A stretch of 64,000 nt of DNA from Punica granatum. Taxonomy: Eukaryota > Streptophyta > Magnoliopsida > Myrtales > Lythraceae. The stretch is from positions 24,018,568 to 24,082,567 of the forward strand of contig NC_045134.1 in the NCBI RefSeq assembly GCF_007655135.1, in the 5' to 3' direction. The notes below the pieces were generated by a model. It was not told the origin of the DNA. It made no database searches and worked only from the letters and a program-made list of their open reading frames with translations. Below, piece by piece: positions 23,590 through 33,147 of the stretch. Position numbers and translations under genes: made by a program. Numbering within the stretch: the first letter of the stretch is position 1; each line of letters opens with the position of its first letter.

Positions 23590-25060
23590 ACATAGTTACA
23601 AGAGCAAAGAGGAAAGTTTTCCAAGACAGGCCGATATTGTACAATTGCGCCTCTTCCCTCATTGACCGCGACCGAGGACCCAAAACATGTATGTTTAATG
23701 TTTGTCTTAAAATCATGTTAAAAAGGAAATCATGTTGCCAAGAAAAAAAATGCTAAAATCTCGTCATATAGACAAAGTAAGTAATTCGGTTCTTTCTAGA
23801 TCTGTGGAAATGGTATCTTTTGATTATTCTTCTTCTTCTTTGGGTATGAACCCTAGTGTTAGGAAACCCAATTCGACCCCGGCTAATCCAATCAAGTCTG
23901 TTCGGTTCACTATGGGGTAATCAAAGGAATAATATATAATATCTTTTTAGAAACTCTGCAATGAAGAATATAATGATAGGATTGATGTGAGGCATGGAGG
24001 ACTGTATCTTCGGCAGCACGCTAGCTCTTAGAAGTTCAAAGAGGGGGTTTTTGATCCTGAATCATATATAATGGCAAATTGAGAGGTATATTATTACATT
24101 ATAGATTATTAGCTCCTTATTCATCCTTATTAGTGAAAAAACATTACAAATTGATTTTAAAAGCCAATTCAAAATGTAGATGCCCGGTATAATTAATCAA
24201 ATATGACACAATCTTGAAATTTCCGAGAAATTGATTTTGGTAAATTACAATGGAAAAATATTTTGTATTCAACAACAAATTCACGCATCCCTGAATGAAT
24301 TACAAAAGAAAATGTATAGTGTCACAGTTTGATAAGTTCTACTCGACTATATACTTATAGACTATTAGTTCCAACCAAAAAAAGAGTGGAGAAAGAAAAT
24401 AATGAAGGCAAACGTATAAAATGGACTATCCATGGTCACGATCTTTCTAAATTATTAATAACTAATGCTAGTAAGATGTACTAATTATATATATATAATA
24501 CCTTTAGCAGAAAAGGATAAAAATAGAAAAATAAAAAGAACTTGAACCGAATTCAGTTTCAAAAGTGAAACTTCTACAGTAAGTTCCAGAAATAATAGTA
24601 AGATACTTCTCGTGAGGAATTGAAAACAATAACTGAATAATATAACATAACATTTAAATAAAAGATATTTGCACGGCATATATATGTGAAAAAAATAACA
24701 CTGTATCTTTTGTTTTAAGGATAGATGAGAACGGAACACCATGTGTGGAGCAATAATTCAAGCTTCTTGATGAGAGTAAAATCAATCAAATATTAATAAA
24801 CAAAAACTGAAGAGTGAAACGGGCTGCGTCACAACATCTCTTTTCCGTTTCATATTCTCAAACGTGAAAACTCCATTTTTAAGTATACCGTCCAAAAATT
24901 TATATTTGATTTCTTAATAGTCACTTCAATAATTATCAAAATATTAAAAGACAAAGCCAATGACTTGAGCTATATACTTGAATAAATTGACTCTTTAATT
25001 TCTTTATAAGTCCTTGCATCGGGGCGGTCTTTTTTTAATAATGATTATTCACAAAATAAA
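23590..25060. other. Intergenic DNA without a supported gene
   Basis: AT-rich spacer with a short AT array near 24486–24500. Open frames at 23732–23920 and 24485–24742 show no family features. Confidence 0.5.
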
Positions 25061-25064
25061 ATGT

Positions 25065-25775
25065 TTATTTTAACAAGAAGAAGTTGCTTTGCGAGAAATT
25101 CTAATATGCACGTAATTCACTTTTTTTTTGTTTACAATTTACGAAAGAAATTCATTCAGATAATAAGAAACAAAGCAATTGGAAATAATCAAAGGGATAT
25201 GTGAAGTATCTAAGAGGGTGTAGTGCAATAGTGTCGTATGCCTTCACCTGATAACCAAGACGTCCCAAGTTCGATATTTATTGTAGGACTACCCATGCCC
25301 TCTTATTAGCCATCGACATAATCTTCTAGTGACATAATCTTCTAGTTCTAGGTCAACAGCGAGAGCTATCAAGTATATTATGACATCAACTTGAAATGAG
25401 AATATATACTGTTCCTTTTATTCGCTAAACAAGCGTATTCTTCAACCAAAAAAAAGAAATTGTATCCATCGAATGGGACGGAAAATAACCTTTACATCTT
25501 GTCGACAGGGAGGACATCCAAGATAAGTGAAAATTTAAAATTAACAACAGAATAATGAATGACGCAAAGGAAACCTAGTACTCAATTTAGTACTAGAAGA
25601 ATGTCATATTAAATCATCTGTTTAGTTAAATTGGTAGAATAATGAATGATGCAAAGAAAACCTAGTAGTCAATTTAATACTAGAAGGATGTCATATTGAA
25701 TAATCCATTTAGTTAAATTGGTAGAGTAAATTGAGATCTCGATATAGGCATATTTTCTGACTTAAAGGGACACGA
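25065..25775. repeat. 3'-flank repeat of an S1 gene (copy 2)
   Basis: Counterpart of 2815–3545, lying 3' of the S1 gene at 26055–26492. The AATGAATGACGCAAAG unit occurs twice in tandem (about 25553–25640 and 25641–25745). In copy 1 the same unit is also double but more widely spaced. A SINE-like insertion with B-box AAGTTCGATATT near 25205–25310 may be extra here. Confidence 0.75.
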
Positions 25776-26013
25776 ATAGTCCAACCACAACTATCGAACT
25801 TGAAATTATTGATTACTAAGTGAGGGCCTGCACCACCGCACCACAACCTTTATAATTGTTGGGAATAATCTAGATTGACTGACAGTAGTTGCGGGCCCAA
25901 TGCCATGTTCACAAATACCCAGCCAAAAGCATTAAATATCAGTAATAAAACTTATTAATACCATGTTATATTATTTAAAAGAACAAAATAAAAACGTATA
26001 TATCACATCGGCA

Positions 26014-26019
26014 TTTATT
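26014..26019 (-). terminator. AATAAA polyadenylation signal of the third S1 gene
   Basis: Minus-strand AATAAA 36 nt downstream of the stop at 26055–26057. Confidence 0.45.
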
Positions 26020-26054
26020 CAACTCTAGATGCCCTACGGTTTCTGTTTCTTCAA

Positions 26055-26492
26055 TTATTTCCATGGAATCACAATGTCGGGGGCCTTAGCGGACGGCTTA
26101 AAGCCCTCCACACCATTTGTGTCAACGTGCCATTCACAGAAGTGCGGACATCGGCTCTGGTCCCTGGAGGCCTTGTAAACATCGAAAGTGACTCTCTTGC
26201 CCTGCAAGCTCACTCCGCAGAAGAACAGGGTGGTGCCTATGAAGTTGACATTGAACCCAAACGAGTATAACCCATGCGCATTGATCACATGGGACCCAAG
26301 GTCATTGTCCTTCGACTTGCAATGGATGGTTACTGGGCTAGACAACACATTGTTAACCTCGACCCTTACCTTCTGCTTGAATTGAAAGATATCAGTGTGG
26401 GCAGAATCAGATGCAGTGGTCATCGTCGGGGCTCCCCATAGCACCAACAAAGATACAAGAAAGAAAAAAGAGCTCCTCTTAATCAAACTCAT
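26055..26492 (-). CDS. Self-incompatibility protein S1-like (SPH) secreted protein
   Basis: Single-exon gene for 145 residues. Residues 1 to about 27 form a signal peptide. The mature part begins SDSAHTD and contains VEVNNVL (44–50), IHCKSKDNDLGSH (56–68), YSFGFNVNF, TTLFFCG (88–93) and RCPHFCEW near the C-terminus. Cysteines at 58, 92, 115 and 119 keep the family spacing. The N-x-L motif is VNNVL rather than FNKL. The AAGCATGAGTTT start context and the TATTTAAGC promoter word link it to the gene at 3685–4134, with which it also shares the 3' flank. The product should be extracellular; ligand and partner are unknown. Intact. Confidence 0.9.
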   Translation of the reverse strand: MSLIKRSSFFFLVSLLVLWGAPTMTTASDSAHTDIFQFKQKVRVEVNNVLSSPVTIHCKSKDNDLGSHVINAHGLYSFGFNVNFIGTTLFFCGVSLQGKRVTFDVYKASRDQSRCPHFCEWHVDTNGVEGFKPSAKAPDIVIPWK

Positions 26493-26579
26493 GCTTGTTT
26501 ATTTTCTTTGTTTTTTTCTTTCCCCCAATTATTTGATTCTTTTGGTTGCTGTGTTGATTGTTGAAGCAAACGAGCATTG

Positions 26580-26588
26580 CTTAAATAG
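26580..26588 (-). promoter_or_regulatory. Candidate core promoter of the third S1 gene
   Basis: Minus-strand CTATTTAAG about 90 bp upstream of the start codon, matching the TATTAAGC upstream of the first S1 gene at similar distance. Confidence 0.35.
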
Positions 26589-26774
26589 AAATCCGTTTTC
26601 TATAAATGTTCAGACGGTTATCTTTTCGAAATTAATTAACTACACATACAAATAAAAGGAAGTATCATTTATATGACGCATCAGTTGCACTTGCTTTTTA
26701 TAATAAATAAAAATTATTTAAGTTAAGTTTTCTTTTTTTGGGCTAGTGAGTAAATTTCTTTTTTTTTTTTATTA

Positions 26775-26940
26775 GTTCAAGTGATTAGGTGCTTATTCCT
26801 CTTAAGTAAGTGTCTCTAGTTCGAGTTTTATGAATTGAGAAGATCTACAATGAGAGAACTTTACCTCTTAATAGGTTATCCTGGATCGGTCCTATATAAA
26901 TTCAATTGGGTTTTCGTATGCCAAGTAGAAAAAGAAACTA
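26775..26940 (+). repeat. SINE-like tRNA-derived fragment
   Basis: AGTGATTAGGTGCTTATTCC (A-box-like) is followed about 33 nt later by CTAGTTCGAGTTTTA (B-box-like). The tail is not clear. Confidence 0.3.
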
Positions 26941-27142
26941 GTTATCCGGATTTCTATTTCATTATACTTTTATGGGTGAGAAAAATTTCAGTACCCCGTT
27001 CTCGCTAGTGTGACTTCTAGTATCATTTCAAAGAGTTGATTAGGTTTCTGTAAAATTTAACAAATTAATTGTTAATGAGACCTTTAACGCTGATTAGTTA
27101 TGACATACGATTAGTCATTTACAATAACTTTGGGGCCTCTAA

Positions 27143-27529
27143 AGATAAATTTTATGATTAATATCACCATAAAGTATGATATTTTAAAAAAAAATTATCA
27201 CATAGCATATATCGCATTAATTTCTCCATTCAGCATGATATTTTGAGATTTTTTCATGACATAGCACAACAAGCAATAATTTCACCAAATAACACAAAAT
27301 TTTGAAATTTTTTCACCATGTAGCACGATGCTAGTTTTTCGTCAATTTTTTGTGCTATATGGTGAAAAAATTTCAAAATTTTGTGTTATTTGATGAAATT
27401 GTTGTGCTATGTCATGAAAAATTTTCAAAATTATCATGCTGAATTATAAAACTAATATGGCATGTGCTATATGGTGAAAATTTTCAAAATATCGTCTTAT
27501 ATGGTGATATTAACCCTAATTTTTATCGT
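27143..27529. repeat. Long inverted repeat (hairpin, arms about 180 bp)
   Basis: The left arm runs from about 27143 with landmarks AATATCACCATAAAG, TTTTTTCATGACATAGCACAA and AACACAAAATTTTGAAATTTT. The right arm to about 27529 carries the same words in reverse complement and order, leaving a loop of about 25 nt near 27328–27352. The outer ends (TTAATATCACCAT / ATGGTGATATTAA) pair exactly. Arms pair at roughly 85% by eye. It lies between two minus-strand S1 genes. It is either a foldback MITE or a hairpin that could give small RNAs if transcribed; sequence alone does not decide. Confidence 0.8.
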
Positions 27530-27897
27530 AGTTACAAATAGAAAAATCTATTTTAGGGCAAATCTTAATTGGTTGGCCAAAAGGCGGTGCACCTTCAAGT
27601 CGGTTTACAGTTTCATCTTCACCCTCCGATGAGCGTTAGCATACTTCTAGTCGTTGATTTACGTTCTTGTTTAAATTTCTATTTAAAAGTTTCAATATTT
27701 TGAGAAAGAAAAGAAAGAAACTGCTGCAATAGAAGTTTTGACCGATTCTCTCGAGAACGATATTCATACTCACGCTTTATTCCTTTTGCACCGGAGAAAT
27801 TCATGATTTAAAATTATCCGTAATTAGATTCCGCAAGGTAATTTAAAAAGACGGCGGTGGATCACTACCTATAGGTTAATAATGCATAAATCAGTTT

Positions 27898-28356
27898 CTA
27901 TTCTCCATCCAAGTGAAGAGGAGGTGGAGACGTCTGCCATTCGTATACGATATCGGGTTCGCCCGTATCTTCTCTGTATCCATATATACCCTCGTATCTG
28001 ATCACCCACCTGCATCTCGTCGCGCACCTAATGGTGTCCCTCTTTTCCGTGTAGAAGTCATTAACTAACGCTCCTGCGACGCCGACCCAATTGAATTCAC
28101 AGGAGTACTCCGTGGTACCGGACCTACTGGGGCGGACTTGGAACTGGTAGAATTGGGGACCAAAGATGGTGTGGTTCCCCAGATCTCTGTTCTTCGACTT
28201 GCAATGGATATCTAAGACCATACCAAACGGCAACTTGTTATAGATCTCAACCACCTTCTTCGGGGCGACGGATGACCTAGCATTGGCAGTGATGATTCTG
28301 ACCCAAAATCCGATTAGATATATGACGAACAGAGTGCTTCTACTCATTGATGTCAT
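27898..28356 (-). CDS. Divergent self-incompatibility protein S1-like (SPH) secreted protein
   Basis: Single-exon gene for 152 residues. A signal peptide spans residues 1 to about 26 (ending near TANARS). The S1 signature is present: EIYNKLPFG (37–45), IHCKSKNRDLGNH (50–62), a shortened Y-x-F-x-V strand, RCATRCRW near residues 110–117 and PDIVYEW close to the end. Cysteines at 52, 86, 111 and 115 keep the spacing, but the usual TLFFC is replaced by TTEYSC, and a proline-containing tail of about 11 residues extends past the usual PW end. A second Met at residue 4 (the S-M-S-R context) is an alternative start. It is clearly the oldest or most diverged member of the cluster and looks intact. Confidence 0.85.
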   Translation of the reverse strand: MTSMSRSTLFVIYLIGFWVRIITANARSSVAPKKVVEIYNKLPFGMVLDIHCKSKNRDLGNHTIFGPQFYQFQVRPSRSGTTEYSCEFNWVGVAGALVNDFYTEKRDTIRCATRCRWVIRYEGIYGYREDTGEPDIVYEWQTSPPPLHLDGE

Positions 28357-28455
28357 ATTTGTAGGACTCTTCTTTCACGAGTCTAAAAGATCATATATGT
28401 GAGGAACGTTTCCAAGACAGTGGGCTACCGTGCAAATCTACATAACAGACACGTA

Positions 28456-28476
28456 CATATATATATATATATATAT
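28456..28476. repeat. (AT)n array upstream of the fourth S1 gene
   Basis: About ten AT units, 100 bp upstream of the start codon at 28356. It could act as a TATA region, though such arrays are common in this spacer. Confidence 0.6.
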
Positions 28477-28479
28477 GGA

Positions 28480-29360
28480 GTTTACCTTTTCTCACTTTAA
28501 CGCGCATCATATTTTCCATGATATTAAATTTAAACCAATCATCAGCTTTAAATTATTCGGCTAAACCGCCCGTTGAAATGAAATCAGAAATTATTATTCC
28601 TCCGAAACTTGACGTGCCGAATGAATGCTACATTTAGCAATGGTCTAAATATATAGATTTCTCATGTGCTGTGACATTGAAAACCTTTTTTTTTTTTTTT
28701 TGCCCTCTGTATGTTGCTTTCAGTTTGAAGGGTAATATAATTACATAAGAAGGCATTATAATTGTTTCGGATTCCATAACCTATCCTGATATTTCAAGTA
28801 TTGCAAATGTGATTTCCGATTCTCGTGAATTTGGACTTCTGTTAATTCGACGTCAATTTTTACAAGTTCTGTTGTTGGGATGGCATGGGTCACCTATCAC
28901 ATTTGATTTGGGTCTTTGAGCCGCCGAGAGGGTGTGGCTCGGAATCGCACTTTTCTTATGCACCTCTTCGCTTCTAGGTTCTGGGAGGTAGAAGCAGGGA
29001 AATTAGGAGAATGTCACTCAATTATTTTCTCCGAGGAAGGGGAGGGAACACGCATTCTTCTCCTTCCGCCAACCAAGATTTAGGGACTGGAAGTTAAAGG
29101 CATTACAATTTGGGGAGTAATTTTTTCATTTTCAAAACTTTGGAGTTGACAGAGAGGGGATATAATGCAATGACAATCCTTTAACGGTTTTAAGTTCGAG
29201 CCATGTTCCTAATATTTTTTTTCTCAAAACTCATGAGCCCTTCTTTATAACTAGGAAAAGAAAATCATTATAGATATTTTATTTGAGCATTGCTAAATGT
29301 GTCAAATTCGAACTAATGTATTTGCCGACTCCACTCACTATGGCACTGTGGTAATTTTAT
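28480..29360. other. Intergenic DNA without a supported gene
   Basis: AT-rich spacer with no supported gene or element. Confidence 0.5.
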
Positions 29361-29361
29361 C

Positions 29362-30290
29362 AGGGATGTCCATTCGGTTCTAACCGAACCAAACTGGACC
29401 AAACCAACCAACCAAAATTCTATTTTATCTTAAAATTCAAACCGAAACCGAACCAAACCGAATCGATATTTATCGGTTCGATTCGGTTTCAGTTTTAACC
29501 GAAATTAATTTAAATTTTTAAAAAAAAAGGGAAGAGAGAGAGAGAGAACCTAGATTAGACGAGGGGGGAGACAGACAAAGACGGGGACGAGATGGTGACC
29601 TCCGAGTCTGTGGTAGATTCACAACAGAAGGAGCCTTTATTGCACTTCTCCCCCACTGCACCACAGCCTCGTAAATTCCCCTTCCATTTTTCTCCCCAAG
29701 AAGAAAACAAACAAAATTCCCTCCCCACAAAAAAAAAAAAGGCTCCCTACCCCCTCTGAAGGGGACGAAATGGTGACCTCCGAGATGGAGTTTCCGGACC
29801 ATTGCCAAGTGGTGGAGTACCTCGGTGGCAGATCGGGCGACTGGCAGGCAGGCAGGCAGCGACTTCTCTTCCATCCGCTCCGCAGGAGAGTGAGACGTGG
29901 ACGAGATGGTGCATCCTATCTCGGCCATTCGGAGGCAGATGTAGCAAAGCCTTCAATTCCCGAAACCCTCCACCTCGGCGGTGGTGTTTCACCATCGGAG
30001 CCCCAATCTGCAACCGTGATGGTGAAGTGGTGATGGTGAAGGGGCGGAGGTTACGGCGGCACCGAGGTCAACGGAAAGGATCGGATTTAACAGGAGGGTG
30101 ACGGAGATTGACTTCACCGGGAACGAAGACAAGGCGGCTAATCTGGAGGAGCAGTGACTGTCGGTTCAGACAGACAAAGACGGACGAGAGAGAGAGGAGA
30201 CAGACAGACAGAAAGACGGACGATAGCGTAAGGGAAGAATGAATCGAAACCCTAACCCCTACTGTTTCTGTTTTTTTTTTAATATACTAA
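29362..30290. repeat. AACCGAACC-type repeat and GA-rich segment
   Basis: Positions 29372–29502 are built of AACCGAACC/GGTTCGGTT words in both orientations, typical of hAT-related repeats. The following 700 bp holds an imperfect duplication (ACAGACAAAGACGG near 29570 and 30169). Overlapping open frames on both strands at 29518–30101 lack any family feature, so I do not call a gene. Confidence 0.45.
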
Positions 30291-31376
30291 CGCACGTGGA
30301 GGAATAGGTTGCAGGATGGTTTGAACTCACACTGAAGCCAAGAGCTGTCCTTGGAGGATGGAAAAACTACTCCATCAACTCAAACCCTACCAATTCTTCC
30401 AACATTTCATTCTGAGATAAGATTCCTAATAAATAAGAATCTTCTTATCTTAGTATACTACAAAAAAAAAATCCACTGATAGAAAGTTGAAGACAACAAC
30501 AAGAATTGAAAGGAACAATAACCTCATCAAAATCAGCTACTGCGCTAGGAGGAGCTGGTAATGCTTTCTGAATTTATTTTATATTCGCGACAGGTTCAAC
30601 GTTTTTTGTTAAATGGGGTTTGCCTCCTGCGTCCCTGGGAACAAAAAAAACCTTTCACTATGCAAATAGTGTAGTCAAAGGAACCGATGAAAACTTAACT
30701 GATAATAATTATAAGAATTGGGGAAAAAAAAAAAGACGAAAAAGATTGAGTAGACTCTAAAATTTAATCCTCTCTCGATATTGAAGAAGAAAATAAGCCA
30801 AATTAAATTAAGTTATAAAAAGGGTGTCACCGTGCTAGGAGGAATTAACAAAGAAAAACATTATTTTCACCTAACAAAGCAGACATCTTAAAATGGTTAA
30901 TTGGTACCACTAAGACTATAATTCCTAAGTCCGATCCGATTTTAATGGGTGAAACTTGGTTTCTAAAATAATATGATACCATTGGGAAGAATATATTTCA
31001 GAAATTAAAGTTATCGTCCTATAAGAATGGGTCAACAAAGGGGTCTCGTCCTATAAGAATGGGCCAACAACTTCCATATTCAATGGCAAATAAAATAAGT
31101 CAATCATTTCAAAAAACCTAAAACATTTTCCATCAATGCCTTAATTTTTCAACCTCTAAGTGCTAGTCTAATTTAACAATGAGTATGTATCAAATACAAC
31201 TTTTTCTTCATGCAAGTATGCTATTAATTTATCATTAAAATAACTTAAAGGACAACTTTCTGGAGAATTACAGCTTTCGCCGTTATACCCGCATGTTCTT
31301 GCCATTCCACTAAATCCAAGCTTACTAACTACAGGTGGTTAGACAAGCAAATGGCAAAAGTGCATCATAAATTTTT

Positions 31377-31378
<2 letters not shown>
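30291..31378. other. Intergenic DNA without a supported gene
   Basis: AT-rich spacer. A short direct repeat (TCGTCCTATAAGAATGGG twice near 31015–31065) is the only structure seen. Confidence 0.5.

Positions 31379-31423
<45 letters not shown>
31379..31423. repeat. 45-base poly(G) tract at the left edge of duplicated block A
   Basis: An uninterrupted run of 45 G. It lies exactly where homology with block B begins (about 31430), and block B has no such tract. Long G runs are rare in plant DNA and are a known source of assembly error. Confidence 0.9.
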
Positions 31424-31424
<1 letters not shown>

Positions 31425-31437
31425 GAGAGAGCAACAT

Positions 31438-32327
31438 TTGAGGTTACCTGAAGATATTGGAGAAATGGTAAATTGGAGGTATTTAATTTGCTGGACACAG
31501 AGTTGAGGAAGCTGCCAGGGAAGCTCAAGAGTCTGACAGAGTTGGTGCTTCTGTTTCTACATAAAAGGATGTGCTGTTCCGGAGGGGCTTCTCTCAAGTC
31601 TATCATCCTTACAGCGTTGGTTTTTTTTTTTTTGGGTTACCGGCTGATACTAAAACAATAGACGATGTTTCTTTGGAAGATGAGCTCAATTTGATAGAGG
31701 AGATGAATGGTTTAGATGATGTTTCTTTGGCATTAGGCTTCGCTGCTACTGTTCAAGAGTTATTCACCAACTGCCCTCACTTTGCAAAGGTAACCGGACT
31801 CTGGTTTCTATTCTGCGAGGGTTTGAGCTCGTTTACAATCCCGAAGCTATCATTGGAGAGAACGGAGCATCTCAAATCTCCATGTCCTGAACCAAACTTC
31901 AAGCTGCAGCCTGGAAAGTCAGGGCTGCTTCCGTAGCCTTAAAGCTCTGGTCATCCGTAATTGCAATCAATTACAGGAAGCGACGACTTTGATATATCAT
32001 GCTCCCAGCCTTACCGACAACGCGATTGCAATGTGTTCCTCAATGCGGGAACTGACCAATGGAGACATTGGCGATGCCGATGTGGATAGGGTATTCTCAT
32101 GCCTCATCAGTCTTTTTGACTTATTTGCACTTCCGAACTTGGAGAGCATCTGCAGCAGAGCACTGCCCTTTCCTTCGCTGAAAATTTTATTATACTTCAG
32201 GGGCTGCCCAAAACTGAAGAAGCTTCCACCGAATAGCAGCAGCAGTGGCGCAAGACAATTAAGTCGAATTGAAGGACAAAATGAGTGGTGGTATGGGTTG
32301 CTCTGGGATGACCCTGACACCAAGTAG
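31438..32327 (+). pseudogene. CNL resistance-gene remnant A (C-terminal LRRs)
   Basis: The sequence starts inside the LRR domain: LPEDIGE is readable, then a 1-base loss relative to copy B (TATTTAATTTG versus TATCTTAATTTG) breaks the frame within 10 codons. Open frames resume at about 31571 with EDELNLIEEMNGLDDVSLAL, LRR-like text, and at 31989 with LPNLESIC, ALPFPSLKILL, CPKLKKLPPNSSSS and a final WW-x-x-LLWDD. These are the usual last LRRs and terminus of RPS2-like CNL proteins, ending in a stop at 32325–32327. NB-ARC and coiled-coil are absent upstream, where only the poly(G) tract is found. Immune function is impossible as it stands. Confidence 0.85.
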
Positions 32328-33147
32328 CACTTCTCTAACAACTTTGCTCAACTCTGAACTGACATGAAGAAATAGTAACGTGCCAAAGCTTATGTTTGTT
32401 GCAGGATCAATTGTTAGCTATCTTTTGGAGTAGTTAATGAGCGAACTCCTCGACTTTTGAAGTCGTTCTTGCACCTAGGTCTCGGAGTCAGGACAGTGTG
32501 CGTGCGGTTGTATGGTCTTTATTTTTTTCTTTAGAATATCGAACTAAATCACTCTGCTACTTTGGTGGTCACAAAACCAGGCAAGGATTAATAGTAGCTT
32601 ACAAAACGAGCATGTGATATTAGGTTATCCCGCCAGCGATGAATCATTTGGTGACTCTCCAGGGTTCTGGATGCAGCTCATGGTCAATGTGTCAGCATAC
32701 ATATAATTGCATTTTCTTACTACTTGTCCTACCACAAAAAAAAAAAAACAAAAACAAACAAAGAGAGAGAGAGAGAGAAACAAATAAAACGGGGGATATA
32801 AATTGGAAATCATTTTAGCTATTCAAATCTAAGATGTCTCAATCACTTCTAGCCTATCCCCAACTATCTCTGTATCTTGCCAAAAGATGTCCTCTTTTAC
32901 CACCTCCCACCTCACCTAGACACCAACAGTAAAAAAAGGGCGCCAAAATCCCGACCACCCGAACCTCTACCTTGATATATGTAAACTTTTCCCACCTAAT
33001 ATTCACCTGCACAACAATGAAACCGACCCAATTCTAAGGAAAATAATCCCCATCCCCAAAAAAGAAAAAGATCCCAGATCACCATTTACCCATAATAGCA
33101 CTCAGATCAACGAGACAAGACTAATTCAGTTCTGCAGTACCTCGGGC

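Noticed and set aside
29518..30101. Four overlapping open frames
   Set aside because: They overlap on both strands in GA-rich repeat DNA, with no start context, domain or splice structure.
31325..31606. Minus-strand frame with a long proline run
   Set aside because: The prolines come from reading the poly(G) tract in reverse; the flanks are the antisense of the CNL remnant.
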